In this document: in pieces, positions 10,962 to 19,413 of the stretch
How positions within the stretch are numbered: position 1 is the stretch's first letter
How the letters are laid out: every line of letters begins with the position of its first letter
DNA from: Alphaproteobacteria bacterium
GTDB taxonomy: Bacteria; Pseudomonadota; Alphaproteobacteria; Micropepsales; Micropepsaceae
NCBI GenBank assembly: GCA_020852655.1
Contig: JADZAI010000099.1
Span: 1 to 64,000 of the forward strand
Length of the DNA stretch: 64,000 nucleotides
Direction: 5' to 3'
Notes under the pieces: generated by a model
What the model saw: only the letters and a program-made list of their open reading frames with translations
What the model was told of the DNA's origin: nothing
The model's database searches: none
Translations under genes and position numbers: made by a program

Positions 10962-12239
10962 TCAGGCCCTGGCGCGCTGGATGTCGGCGCCGCAGCGCGA
11001 CAGCTTCTCCTCCAGCCGCTCGAAGCCGCGGTCGAGGTGGTAGACGCGGTTGACGATCGTCTCGCCCTCGGCGGCGAGGCCGGCGACCACGAGGCCGACG
11101 CTGGCCCGCAGGTCCGTCGCCATGACAGGCGCACCCTTCAGCCGCTCGACGCCCGTGACCGTCGCGACCTGGCCATGCACCTCGATCTGCGCCCCCATGC
11201 GGGCGAGTTCGGGCACATGCATGAAGCGGTTCTCGAAGATCGTCTCGGAGATGTGGCTGACGCCGTCGGCTGTCGCGAGGAAGGCCATCAGCTGCGCCTG
11301 GAGGTCGGTCGGGAAGCCGGGATAGGGATCGGTCGCCACGTCGACGCCGCGATGGCGGGCGCCGTTGCGATAGACATGGATGCCCCGGTTGGTCGCCCGG
11401 AAGGTCACGTCGCAGCGTTCCAGCACGTCGCCCAGCGCCTCGAGGTCGCGGTAGCGGGCGCCGACGAGTTCCACGTCGCCGCCGGTGGTCGCCACGGCCA
11501 TCGCATAGGTGCCGGCCTCGATGCGGTCGGGCAGCACCTCGAAGGTCGCGCCGTTCAGCCGCGACACGCCCTGGATATGCAGCGTGCGGGTGCCGATGCC
11601 CTCGATCCTGCCGCCCATCGCGACGACGAGGCGCGCCAGATCCTGCACCTCGGGCTCCAGCGCGACATTCTCCAGCACCGTCTCGCCGTCGGCCAGCGCC
11701 GCGGCCATCAGCACGCTCTCGCTGGCCCCGACCGAGACCATGGGAAAGCGGAAATGGCCGCCCTTGAGGCCACCCGGCGCCTCGGCCACGACATAGCCGG
11801 CGTCGAGCTCGATCCGGGCGCCCAGCGCCTCCAGCCCCTTGATGTGCAGGTCGACCGGGCGCGTGCCGATGGCACAGCCGCCCGGCAGGCTGACCCGCGC
11901 CTTGTGGGCGCGCGCCACCAGCGGCCCGAGCACGAAGAAGCTCGCGCGCATCTTGCGGACCATGTCGTAGGGCGCCTCGGCGCCCGTCAGGTCGCGGGCC
12001 CGCAGCCGCATGTGGCGGCCGGGGCCGCTCGCCTCGCCCTCCAGCGCGATCTCGACGCCGAGATGGCGGAGTATGTCGGCGAGCTGGGCGATGTCGGCGA
12101 GGTTGGGGATATTGGTGAGGACCAGCGGCGCATCCGTCAGCAGGCTCGCCACCATCAGCGGCAGGGCGGCGTTCTTGGCACCGGAAATCGGGATTTCACC
12201 GCTCAGACGATTGCCGCCGCGAATGACGATATGGTCCAT
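10962..12239 (-). CDS. murA: UDP-N-acetylglucosamine 1-carboxyvinyltransferase
   Basis: MurA transfers enolpyruvate from PEP to UDP-GlcNAc, the first committed step of peptidoglycan synthesis in the cytoplasm. It is 425 residues, as usual. K22 and N23 in [11 protein letters not shown] and the catalytic Cys C122 in [13 protein letters not shown] are present, so the enzyme should be of the fosfomycin-sensitive (Cys) type. It is co-directional with the DUF2948 gene. Confidence 0.97.
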   Translation of the reverse strand: MDHIVIRGGNRLSGEIPISGAKNAALPLMVASLLTDAPLVLTNIPNLADIAQLADILRHLGVEIALEGEASGPGRHMRLRARDLTGAEAPYDMVRKMRASFFVLGPLVARAHKARVSLPGGCAIGTRPVDLHIKGLEALGARIELDAGYVVAEAPGGLKGGHFRFPMVSVGASESVLMAAALADGETVLENVALEPEVQDLARLVVAMGGRIEGIGTRTLHIQGVSRLNGATFEVLPDRIEAGTYAMAVATTGGDVELVGARYRDLEALGDVLERCDVTFRATNRGIHVYRNGARHRGVDVATDPYPGFPTDLQAQLMAFLATADGVSHISETIFENRFMHVPELARMGAQIEVHGQVATVTGVERLKGAPVMATDLRASVGLVVAGLAAEGETIVNRVYHLDRGFERLEEKLSRCGADIQRARA

Positions 12240-12367
12240 GAACCCTATGACCGGCTGGAATGAAGGCAGGAAGCGGCACGGCAGGCCCCAAAGCCCCGAG
12301 GCACGCGCCCGAATCCGACCGTTCTTAGGCGAAGCCAGTGTCTGTCACAACATGGCTGACGGCCCCG

Positions 12368-12514
12368 TCAGGCGTCTTCCCCGGCTTGTGTGTCCGATTT
12401 GACCGGATCGTCCGCCTGGGCGCGCGCCTGCGCCTTGCGCCGCTTGAGGTTGGCGCGCAGCGCCTCGGCCTGGCGCCGCTCGCGCTCTTCCCGGGTGGCC
12501 GGCTTCTCGGTCAT
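12368..12514 (-). CDS. Small basic conserved hypothetical protein
   Basis: A 48-residue protein, MTEKPATREERERRQAEALR onward, strongly charged and predicted to be one long helix. The start at 12514 is chosen over the upstream ATG at 12550 because the extra N-terminus looks non-native. Short Arg/Lys/Glu-rich proteins of this kind are often found between murA and a tRNA gene in related genomes. No function is known. Confidence 0.55.
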   Translation of the reverse strand: MTEKPATREERERRQAEALRANLKRRKAQARAQADDPVKSDTQAGEDA

Positions 12515-12581
12515 GACCCGCGCATATCGCCTTTGCGCGCGCCCCGCCATGCTGTATAGGCGGCGGCCTTCAACGGGCCGG

Positions 12582-12657
<76 letters not shown>

Positions 12658-12712
12658 TTTCGCCCCAAAAACTCACATTTTCACTTAGCCGGGTCGATCC
12701 GCTCCGCCCGCC

Positions 12713-12732
12713 GGGGAGCGCTCCGGGGAGCG
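12713..12732 (+). repeat. Paired GGGGAGCG motif, left end of element
   Basis: Two GGGGAGCG octamers at 12713 and 12725, about 60 bp inside attL. Near-identical pairs occur at 18992-19009 and 24463-24481 in the same orientation. They may be integrase arm-type sites or operators. Confidence 0.5.
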
Positions 12733-12872
12733 GCGAACTGCGCTAGCGCACCCTGTCTATCGTTCCTGCATAACTCCGGATGAAGAGTGCGGGGCCAATC
12801 GGATGCACTGCCCCGGACATCCTATGTCCAACCCAGCCATCCGACTGCCTCAAACCTCTCCGCCTGGAGATC

Positions 12873-13304
12873 TTAGCCCACTAGCCTGGAGCGCCCTAGG
12901 AAGGCACACAGCTTCTGATCTAAGCCGTAGCGGTCTTTCGTCTCGCATTCCCAGATAACTAACACCCGCCAGCCTTGCTTTCGTAACTCGGCCACATGCT
13001 GCTCATCCCGTTCCGTGTTCCGCTTCAGCTTCGGTCCCCAGTAGCTTTCGTTTGACTTTGGGAGCCGTGCGTCCCGGCATTTAGGGTCGGGGTGCAGGTG
13101 CCAGAAGCATCCATGCACAAAAACGATGGCCCGCCGACCGGGAAAGACAAGGTCAGGTTTACCCGGCAAGTCCCGACGATGAAGACGAAAGCGGTAACCG
13201 AGGCGGTGTGCCGCGCTCCTGACGGCTAGTTCTGGGACCATCCCTTTCGCGCGAATGCGCGCCATGTTTCGAGAACGGCGTTCGGGGTTAAGACGATCTG
13301 CCAT
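12873..13304 (-). CDS. vsr: Very short patch repair endonuclease Vsr
   Basis: A 143-residue Vsr-type T:G mismatch endonuclease, which corrects damage from deaminated 5-methylcytosine. D51 in GKPDLVFPGRRAIVF is the catalytic metal Asp. The following VHGCFWHLHPDPKC holds the zinc and active-site His/Cys residues. It is divergent from the HNH gene, and the start codons lie only 38 bp apart. Its presence next to a C5-methyltransferase gene argues that the methylation is active or recently was. Base composition looks lower in G+C than the host. Confidence 0.93.
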   Translation of the reverse strand: MADRLNPERRSRNMARIRAKGMVPELAVRSAAHRLGYRFRLHRRDLPGKPDLVFPGRRAIVFVHGCFWHLHPDPKCRDARLPKSNESYWGPKLKRNTERDEQHVAELRKQGWRVLVIWECETKDRYGLDQKLCAFLGRSRLVG

Positions 13305-13342
13305 TCTTGACGGTACCGCTCGTTCTGGTAGGTGCGCTCGCG

Positions 13343-14152
13343 ATGGCGCAGCCTAAGAAGTTTAACGCGATGACGCAGCAGGCGCTGGACCTGCTGAAGG
13401 AGAGTCGTCACGGATTGAGTATGCCGGAGATGCGGGAGGCTTTAGCAGCCACCGCTGAGAGCCAAGAGCACTTCAACCGTCGTGTGCGCGATATCCGCAA
13501 GCGCTTCGCGCTGGAGAAATTCTACGACCAAGACCGTGGGTGGGTTTACAAAGTAGGCGCTGAAAAAGTGGGCGCGGCGGCCGATCTGGGCCAAGTGTCC
13601 GAGAAACTCCGCGCAGCAGTCATTCATCGCGCACATGGCCGATGCGAGATGTGTGGCCGAACCATCCGCGACGATGGCGTCAAGCTACAGGCCGATCATC
13701 GAATCCCGACGAGCTGGGGCGGTGTATCGACGCTTGAGAACCTGTGGGCGATCTGCGAGGCCTGCAACCGTGGTAAGCGCAATCACTTTGCTTCATTCGA
13801 AGAAGACGACATGCGCTCCGTGTTGGAATTCAAAAACGTGCACGAGCGCCTAGCGCAGTTTATGCGGCTGAACCTAGGCCGTCCGGTCGCCGATTATGCT
13901 CTAGAGTTTGTTGCCAACCTGTTCGACCGCCAAGACGATTGGCAAAAGCGCATTCGGGAGCTCCGCTATTCGGTTATTGGTCTAAAGATTGCCGTCACGA
14001 AGAAACGCGATGGTAGAGCTACTCGATCGTTTTACATGCTAACCAACTGGAAGGAGCTGCCTCCTGAGCCGACGCGCGTGATCCGAGCCTATGAAAATCG
14101 TAACCGCTCGCGTTCAAAGAAGGCGGAGTTGCCGACCTCTGACGCCGACTGA
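13343..14152 (+). CDS. HNH endonuclease, probable restriction enzyme
   Basis: A 269-residue protein. The N-terminal ~75 residues look like a winged helix (TQQALDLLKESRHGLSMPEM). The centre is a zinc-bound HNH: C101-x2-C104, D118-H119, N132 and C138-x2-C141. The C-terminal ~100 residues are unassigned. I chose the ATG at 13343 (MAQPKKFNAM) over the open frame from 13307. It is convergent and overlaps the methyltransferase gene by 39 bp, so it is probably the cognate restriction endonuclease of a type II system. The recognition site is unknown. Confidence 0.82.
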   Translation: MAQPKKFNAMTQQALDLLKESRHGLSMPEMREALAATAESQEHFNRRVRDIRKRFALEKFYDQDRGWVYKVGAEKVGAAADLGQVSEKLRAAVIHRAHGRCEMCGRTIRDDGVKLQADHRIPTSWGGVSTLENLWAICEACNRGKRNHFASFEEDDMRSVLEFKNVHERLAQFMRLNLGRPVADYALEFVANLFDRQDDWQKRIRELRYSVIGLKIAVTKKRDGRATRSFYMLTNWKELPPEPTRVIRAYENRNRSRSKKAELPTSDAD

Positions 14153-15088
14153 TTTGCGAGCCGAAATGGCTTGCAAAATTCGTTGCCCAACGGCTTGCGC
14201 GACAGGGGGCGGGAACGCGTTGCCAACTTGACGATATGCTGGCGTCTTCGCTCCTTCAAAGCGCCACTCGTCTGGAAAACCTTGCAACCGCGCGACCATG
14301 CGAACAGTCAGCCGCGGCATCCCAACGAAGTCTCGCTCGGGCGCATGCTCCGCGACCGTGGAACCGTTGACACCCAAGCCCGCCCAAGCCCGCCGAGCAC
14401 GAGTTGGCCCAAGGTCCGGCCCTCCGTGCTTGTGAGAGCCGCCTACAATCGTAGGCGCAATCTCGTCTGCTCGATTAGCCCAGGCCCTGACACCGAGCCA
14501 GCCACGTTCGGCCATCAGATCGCGAAGCGCTTCACCCACAGTAGGGGGTGGGTTGGCTCCGCTAGTATCAGGCCACGAAAACTTGTCGGCAAAGTCCGAT
14601 CGGATCGCGACGATCGCTACCCGAGGGCGCAACTGAGGCACTCCGAACTCAGACGCATTCAGCAACCGCCAGTCGGTGACGTATCCGAGTTTTTTAAGGC
14701 TGCCGCGTATCTGCGTCCGGTAATCATCGAATACGGCGTCCAGAAATCCACGAACGTTCTCGAACATCACCGCTTTGGGACGCGCTTCGTCAACAATCCT
14801 TAGGGCGTTCGGAAACATGTTCCGTTCGTCGGTGCGCCCGAGCTGCTTGCCTGCCTTTGAAAACGGAGGGCAAGGAAGTCCCCCAGCCACCAACTCGACT
14901 CCATGATAGGGCCTCGCGTCAAATGGCTCCATGTCGCCTTCAAATACATTCCACTTAGGACGATTGGCCCTCAGCGTTCGGCATGCGTGACGATCAATTT
15001 CGACCAAGCACTCGTGATCAAACCCTGCCTTCTCAAGACCGAGTGCCTGCCCACCTGCACCTGCGCACAATTCCAACGATGACAACAT
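14114..15088 (-). CDS. DNA (cytosine-5)-methyltransferase
   Basis: A 324-residue C5-methyltransferase. Motif I is LELCAGAGGQALGLEKAG, and motif IV is GGLPCPPFS with catalytic C73. Motif VI ENVRG, motif VIII-like VPQLRPRV and C-terminal motifs IX/X (YRQVGNAFPPPVAQAVG) are all present. The target-recognition region between VIII and IX is short. With the convergent HNH gene and vsr it forms a complete-looking restriction-modification-repair cassette at the tRNA-proximal end of the element. Confidence 0.95.
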   Translation of the reverse strand: MLSSLELCAGAGGQALGLEKAGFDHECLVEIDRHACRTLRANRPKWNVFEGDMEPFDARPYHGVELVAGGLPCPPFSKAGKQLGRTDERNMFPNALRIVDEARPKAVMFENVRGFLDAVFDDYRTQIRGSLKKLGYVTDWRLLNASEFGVPQLRPRVAIVAIRSDFADKFSWPDTSGANPPPTVGEALRDLMAERGWLGVRAWANRADEIAPTIVGGSHKHGGPDLGPTRARRAWAGLGVNGSTVAEHAPERDFVGMPRLTVRMVARLQGFPDEWRFEGAKTPAYRQVGNAFPPPVAQAVGQRILQAISARKSVGVRGRQLRLL

Positions 15089-15108
15089 ATAGGCAGACCT
15101 CTTCCCCG

Positions 15109-15134
15109 AGCCCCTACGGATTGTGTAGGGGGCT
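15109..15134. promoter_or_regulatory. Inverted repeat upstream of the methyltransferase gene
   Basis: AGCCCCTAC at 15109-15117 and GTAGGGGGCT at 15125-15134 pair with one bulged base around a 7-nt loop, about 20-45 bp upstream of the methyltransferase start. It could be an operator for methylase control or a hairpin ending the leftward packaging-gene transcript; there is no clear T-tract. Confidence 0.5.
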
Positions 15135-15188
15135 TATGGCCATTGCACAAGATCGTTCATGTAACGTTCTCGTGGATTATTCCGACTG

Positions 15189-15572
15189 TCAACGGGGTTC
15201 TCCGGATGTACGCTGCCGCGTACATCGACGCTGTAACGCAGTCGCACGCTCGCCGGAGCCGCCGCAGACCTTACACAGGCGATTGCCGATCCACTCGCTC
15301 CAGAAGGTGTGCCCACAGGACAGGCACGGGCGCTTACCGCTTCGGTCGAGCGGAGCCATAGCGTTGACTAGAGCGGCGTAGTCGATCTCGGGCCGCAGGG
15401 TTAGGCGACCGGATCGGATGCAAGCCCACACCTCACCTGGCTTGAAACCCAAACGGTGCAGGTCGCGCAGCGACATCCCGCTGACCACCTTCATCCACTT
15501 CACCTCACCGGAGCGCGGCGAGACACGGTTGACGACAGACTCAGTCACCGCGCCGCGACTTCCAGGCATCAA
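15189..15572 (-). CDS. Small zinc-ribbon protein of the element
   Basis: A 127-residue protein with no recognised family. Residues ~30-75 (MSLRDLHRLGFKPGEVW) look helix-turn-helix-like. The following CLSCGHTFWSEWIGNRLCKVC core is a C-x2-C / C-x2-C zinc ribbon of a style seen in phage-encoded small proteins. It overlaps the preceding gene by 32 bp and is the last gene of the terS-terL operon. A role in transcription control or DNA binding is inference. Confidence 0.6.
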   Translation of the reverse strand: MMPGSRGAVTESVVNRVSPRSGEVKWMKVVSGMSLRDLHRLGFKPGEVWACIRSGRLTLRPEIDYAALVNAMAPLDRSGKRPCLSCGHTFWSEWIGNRLCKVCGGSGERATALQRRCTRQRTSGEPR

Positions 15573-16047
15573 ACTCGGCCCGCTCTAGCAGTGCATCATA
15601 CTCGGCAGTGGCGTACTCCTCGGGGTCGACGCCTTCCGGCCAACCGTCAGGCATGAGCACATCGGTACCGTCCTCGTTTAGGCGTAGCTGGTGCCGTGCA
15701 TGCTTGAACCATGCCTGTAGGCGCATAGCCTCGGAGAAGCCCGAGCCGACAGTGAGTGACCGCTCACGCATCATCCGGTTGGTGGCGCTGAGTTCGCCCA
15801 GCGCGGTGGCTACCTCTAACGGCGAGCGCTTCTTCTTCTTCGCCTCGGCGTGCTTGCGGTCCTCGTGCTGCCGCCGGGCGCTTTCATAGTCCCACCTCTG
15901 CGCGGGGGTCAGCTGGGACAGGTCATAACGGGACGGCGTGTAACCGCCCTTGATGCTCGCCATGACGGCCTTGAAGCGCTGGTCCGCGATCTCATTCTCA
16001 ACCCGGCCAGGCTTCTGGCGTTCGGCCATTCGTTCGAGGAAGCTCAT
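15541..16047 (-). CDS. Element hypothetical protein (168 aa)
   Basis: Unrecognised. The N-terminal half is highly charged and helical (ERMAERQKPGRVENEIADQR), with a Lys-rich stretch AEAKKKKRSP. The C-terminus is acidic (EGVDPEEYATAEYDALLERA). It overlaps the neighbours on both sides (4 and 32 bp), so it is part of the packaging operon. No transmembrane segment or signal peptide is visible. Confidence 0.65.
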   Translation of the reverse strand: MSFLERMAERQKPGRVENEIADQRFKAVMASIKGGYTPSRYDLSQLTPAQRWDYESARRQHEDRKHAEAKKKKRSPLEVATALGELSATNRMMRERSLTVGSGFSEAMRLQAWFKHARHQLRLNEDGTDVLMPDGWPEGVDPEEYATAEYDALLERAEFDAWKSRRGD

Positions 16048-16304
16048 GCTGCGTACACCGTTGGATGAGGTTTACGGGCGGACAGCGGCGGAGACGCGGT
16101 CATCGCGTCATCGCGCAGCTCGCGCGCGTAGCGAAGCTGCTCCTCCTTCTCGGCAAGGGTCTCCCGCAACGTCGCGAGCTTGCTTCGTAGCGCGGGGTCT
16201 CCTGCTTCCCCGTAACGCCGGTCTAGTGCTGACAGGGCGCTGACCTTGTTGTTCAGCGCTTCGACAGTCTGCTCCAGGGCGGCGAAATCCGCGCCTTTCA
16301 TCAC
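16044..16304 (-). CDS. Element hypothetical protein, coiled coil (86 aa)
   Basis: Unrecognised 86-residue protein, predicted to be almost entirely helical with heptad-like spacing (LEQTVEALNNKVSALSALDR, then LRSKLATLRETLAEKEEQLR). It overlaps both flanking genes by 4 bp. Its size and coiled-coil nature would suit an oligomeric adaptor or scaffold-like protein, but this is speculation. Confidence 0.65.
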   Translation of the reverse strand: MMKGADFAALEQTVEALNNKVSALSALDRRYGEAGDPALRSKLATLRETLAEKEEQLRYARELRDDAMTASPPLSARKPHPTVYAA

Positions 16305-17059
16305 TTCACTCCTTCAAGAACGGAAATCGCATCTGACTTCGGCTTCCGCCGGTCGATGACCTCGGAGAAGCGGCGCATCAGTCGACCGCCCGCGCCCGTG
16401 GCGCGCTCGATGAGCGTGTTGACCGCTTCAAGCTGGGCGCTCTCCACACCCGCGAACTTGTTCGCCGCTCGCGCGCGGAGGATCGACATGGCTTGTGCGT
16501 CAAAGCCTGAAAGGAAGGGTGGTGCCTGGAGCAAGGCGGCGACCGTCTCGCGGTCTCCGGCGTCGACGGCCTCGGCGGCGAATTTCAGACGCTTGGCTTC
16601 CGGCAGCGACTTGAGATGCGCGCGGACCTCCGACGCCAAGGCGAGACCTTCGGGCGTCTTCCGCTTAGGATCGTCCAGCGCGGTCTCGACAGCCTTCGTC
16701 AGCGTGTCGAAGTGGCGCTTAAGCTCCTCGACGCGACGATCAATGGACGGCGACAAGCGCGCCAGTGCCCTCGAAGCGGCGTCGGCCAACTCCTCGTAGT
16801 TCATCGCGATGCTGGTGTGGTTGGCACCCGTCGCAGAGCGCCGCGTCACCTTGGGCGAGGTCTTCCGAACCTCGGCCTCGGCGTCGTTGATGCGCGCGTA
16901 GGCTTCGTGGCAGAGGCGGAGTGCCTCACGCCCAGCAGCGAACGCCGACACGCCGACAGTGTCCTTCTTATCGAGCACGTCCTGAAACGGGGACAGCATC
17001 TCGGGGTGAAGCGATATCGGGACGTCGGCCCGAACGGGTGTGGTGTCGTCAAGTGGCAT
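16301..17059 (-). CDS. Element hypothetical protein (252 aa)
   Basis: Unrecognised. It starts 12 bp after the terL stop and overlaps the next gene by 4 bp. It looks soluble and mainly alpha-helical, with charged amphipathic segments (SIDRRVEELKRHFDTLTKAV; AQAMSILRARAANKFAGVES). A position immediately after terL is where a phage would carry its portal gene, but length and sequence do not look like a portal protein. Confidence 0.65.
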   Translation of the reverse strand: MPLDDTTPVRADVPISLHPEMLSPFQDVLDKKDTVGVSAFAAGREALRLCHEAYARINDAEAEVRKTSPKVTRRSATGANHTSIAMNYEELADAASRALARLSPSIDRRVEELKRHFDTLTKAVETALDDPKRKTPEGLALASEVRAHLKSLPEAKRLKFAAEAVDAGDRETVAALLQAPPFLSGFDAQAMSILRARAANKFAGVESAQLEAVNTLIERATGAGGRLMRRFSEVIDRRKPKSDAISVLEGVK

Positions 17060-17071
17060 GGTCTTCCTCTG

Positions 17072-18487
17072 TTATGGTCCGATGCGTCGGTTGCTGATGT
17101 TGCTCGGCATCCGGTCGTAGGCGTTGATGAGGTACCGAAGGGCATCCGCCGCATGGTCGTTGGCGGTCGTGTCCACGTCCTCGATGCGGACGTCGTCGCG
17201 CGGCAGTAGCGGTACGGTCTCGCAGGTGAGCCGGCACCGCTCGCTGATCCAGACACCGGGCGTCTCGCCGTCGTCCTGCATCGCGCCATGCATCATCGAC
17301 TTGAGGCGTGTCCAACCGCTGATGCGGTCCTTCGTCGGCTTGCGCAGGTAGAGGCCCGAGTAACGGAGCTGTTGGAGAAGCGTGTCGTTCTCCAGCCCGC
17401 GGGCGTCGTCTCCGACGCCGTCGGGCTGGACGTTCCAACGCTTGCAGGCGGCGACGATCTCCTCTGCGAGCATACGCGGCGGCCAGCCCTTTCCGACCGA
17501 CGGGTCGTCGGTGCGGGCGGTGTGCACCTCGTCCAGTACGAGGAACGAGCCCTTGGGATAGACCCTGCCGCCCGGCCCAATGAGCCCAGGCAGGCGAGGC
17601 ACCGCGGCCAGCAGACACACGGCAGGTGCCGTCCAGCCCCAGTCCAGCGCAACGAGGCTGGACCACGCACGGGGCGGTGCCGGAATGCCGTGCAGCGGGT
17701 CGGCCTTCACGCGTGGGGGCACTGTCCAGCCTGTGTCGGGGAGGATCAGGTGTGGCCCCCACACGTCGCCGAAGAACGCGCCTGCGATGTCGTTCCAATT
17801 GTTATTCAGCCAAGCCTCGGACAGCGCGCGGTCGTTGCCTGCAGAGGCGATGATCGAGCGCGCGTAGCGCTCCTGATCGAGCGTCGGATTATCGACGTAG
17901 GTCGAGGGGCAGTAGATCCACTCGCTGCCGTCATCGAGCGTGTACGGCTTCCACGGTGAGCGACCGTGGACATGCATGCGAGCGATGGTGGCGTGCAGCG
18001 GACCGCCGGGGTTGCCGAGCACAATCATCCGTGTCGGCACGCCGACTGGCCCACGCAGGTTCGCGCGCAGCATGTTGATGTAGCGGAGCGACGAGAAGTT
18101 GGTGATCTCGTCCACGGCCAGCAGGTTCGCTTCTTGCCCCTGCCACTTGGCGACGTCCTTCGATGTCGAGAGGTTGCCGAGCGTCACCACCGCGCCGTTG
18201 GGGCAGCGGATGACGAAGTCGGCGCGGTTCGACTGCAAGCCGAGCGGGAAGGCGGCCGAGAACAGAGCCTCAATCTCGTCCCACAGGTTCTGGAGCGACT
18301 TGTAGGTCGCCCGGAGGATGAGGACGCGGGCCTTATCTTCGTACTGTACGCAGTGGCGCAGGACGAGGAACGAGAGGGCGGTGGTCTTACCTGACCCACG
18401 ACCGCCCAAGAGGGCGAGGTTGTAGCGCTCCGGCACGGCGAGGACGCGGCCCTGCCACTCGGTGGGCTCCGTGACCTTAGGCGTCAT
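17072..18487 (-). CDS. terL: Terminase large subunit
   Basis: A 471-residue DNA-packaging motor. The start at 18487 (MTPKVTEPTEWQGR) overlaps terS by 11 bp. The ATPase has Walker A GGRGSGKT (28-35) and Walker B LLAVDE (122-127). The C-terminal RNase H-like nuclease begins with VALDWGWTAPAV and ends near DHAADALRYLINAY, with acidic metal ligands. The length is normal for a complete TerL, so this is not a remnant. Confidence 0.93.
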   Translation of the reverse strand: MTPKVTEPTEWQGRVLAVPERYNLALLGGRGSGKTTALSFLVLRHCVQYEDKARVLILRATYKSLQNLWDEIEALFSAAFPLGLQSNRADFVIRCPNGAVVTLGNLSTSKDVAKWQGQEANLLAVDEITNFSSLRYINMLRANLRGPVGVPTRMIVLGNPGGPLHATIARMHVHGRSPWKPYTLDDGSEWIYCPSTYVDNPTLDQERYARSIIASAGNDRALSEAWLNNNWNDIAGAFFGDVWGPHLILPDTGWTVPPRVKADPLHGIPAPPRAWSSLVALDWGWTAPAVCLLAAVPRLPGLIGPGGRVYPKGSFLVLDEVHTARTDDPSVGKGWPPRMLAEEIVAACKRWNVQPDGVGDDARGLENDTLLQQLRYSGLYLRKPTKDRISGWTRLKSMMHGAMQDDGETPGVWISERCRLTCETVPLLPRDDVRIEDVDTTANDHAADALRYLINAYDRMPSNISNRRIGP

Positions 18488-18905
18488 CGGACACCACCTT
18501 CGCCTCGATGGCGGTGGCGTAGGCCGCCGGGTCCATCGCCGCCGGGAGGTTGATCTGCACGGCGACCTTGGTGCCGCCGTCCTGGGGGCCGGTCTCGCGC
18601 CAGCCAAGGCGGGTCTTCGCGAGGAAGATCGCGGCCACAACGACACCGTTGCGGGCCTGCGTGAGGAGGATGTGGGTCAGCTCGTCGGCGAGGGCCGCGT
18701 GGCCGGTCTCGAATGCCTGGGAGACCGCCGGAGTGCTCTTCTTAAGGCCTACTAGCGTCGTTCGGCCTATGCCGAGGCGCTTGGCCACGGTGGCGATGTC
18801 GTTGCCCTTGGCGGCCAACTCTTCGACCAGGCGAAGGCCCGCGGGCGTGAGGGCGACGGCAGGCTTGGGGCCGGACCCAGAACGGGAGACGAGTGCGGTA
18901 GACAT
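18477..18905 (-). CDS. terS: Terminase small subunit
   Basis: A 142-residue TerS candidate. The N-terminal HTH (VEELAAKGNDIATVAKRLGI GRTTL region, residues ~22-50) fits recognition of a pac/cos site. The C-terminal part (FLAKTRLGWRETGPQDGG) resembles the TerL-contact region of terminase small subunits. The start at 18905 is the ATG giving MSTALVSRSGSG. It precedes and overlaps terL, the canonical order. In satellites, TerS commonly redirects packaging to the satellite genome. Confidence 0.85.
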   Translation of the reverse strand: MSTALVSRSGSGPKPAVALTPAGLRLVEELAAKGNDIATVAKRLGIGRTTLVGLKKSTPAVSQAFETGHAALADELTHILLTQARNGVVVAAIFLAKTRLGWRETGPQDGGTKVAVQINLPAAMDPAAYATAIEAKVVSDDA

Positions 18906-18991
18906 AGATAGGCCATGCCCGTCGCCAGGGTGAGGTTTTGGGGTGCTAAAGCGCGAAAAACCGGGGCATCGCCAAGCACGCGTTGCGCATC

Positions 18992-19009
18992 GGGGAGCGT
19001 CGGGGGAGC
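18992..19009 (+). repeat. Paired GGGGAGC motif upstream of terS
   Basis: GGGGAGCG at 18992 and GGGGAGC at 19003, 11 bp apart, about 90 bp upstream of the terS start. Similar pairs occur at both ends of the element (12713-12732, 24463-24481). Confidence 0.45.
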
Positions 19010-19062
19010 ATGGTGCGGCCAATCAGCGACCCGAGCCACATTCGCGTCCCCTTTTTTGGCAG

Positions 19063-19413
19063 GTCGGATGTGACACTCGTGGAAATGCGAACGCTCAAGC
19101 CATGCATGGCTGAGATGGCTGTTACCGACTTCACCGCCCTAACGCTGCACCAGCCGCAACGTCGGTAGGCCCAAAAGAGGCGGTTTCCCTAGGTTTGGCC
19201 ACACCCTCTACCGACTTTACCGACCTTACCGGCTAGAATGAAAATCTACAGGTACTGGTGTGCCTGGTGGTCTCGCTTGGGCAGAACGTCCGCCTGCCCT
19301 GCAAACCCAATGGGGTCGGAAGGTCGGCTAAGTCGGTAATCCTATGCAGAACGAAGGGCTTACCATTACCGACCTAGTGCGAAGGTCGGTAGGGCGGTAG
19401 GCGAACGTCGGTT
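19063..19413. repeat. Iteron-like 9-bp repeat array, probable replication origin
   Basis: The gene-free 18906-19412 stretch holds repeats of TACCGACYT and its complement. Exact TACCGAC occurs at 19123, 19209, 19218 and 19367; exact GTCGGTA at 19161, 19332 and 19385; one-to-two-base variants at 19063, 19132, 19227, 19315, 19323, 19393 and 19407. Two blocks are perfect 9-bp tandems of three units, 19209-19235 forward and 19312-19338 reverse, facing each other across 76 bp. The array abuts the 3' end of the primase gene. This resembles origins of satellite replicons, where iterons lie just downstream of the initiator gene. The rest of the stretch (18906-19060) shows no gene. Confidence 0.75.

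Noticed and set aside
18983-19168. Short plus-strand frame (61 codons) in the iteron region
   Set aside because: No ribosome-binding site or recognisable content; it runs into the repeats and opposes the element's direction.
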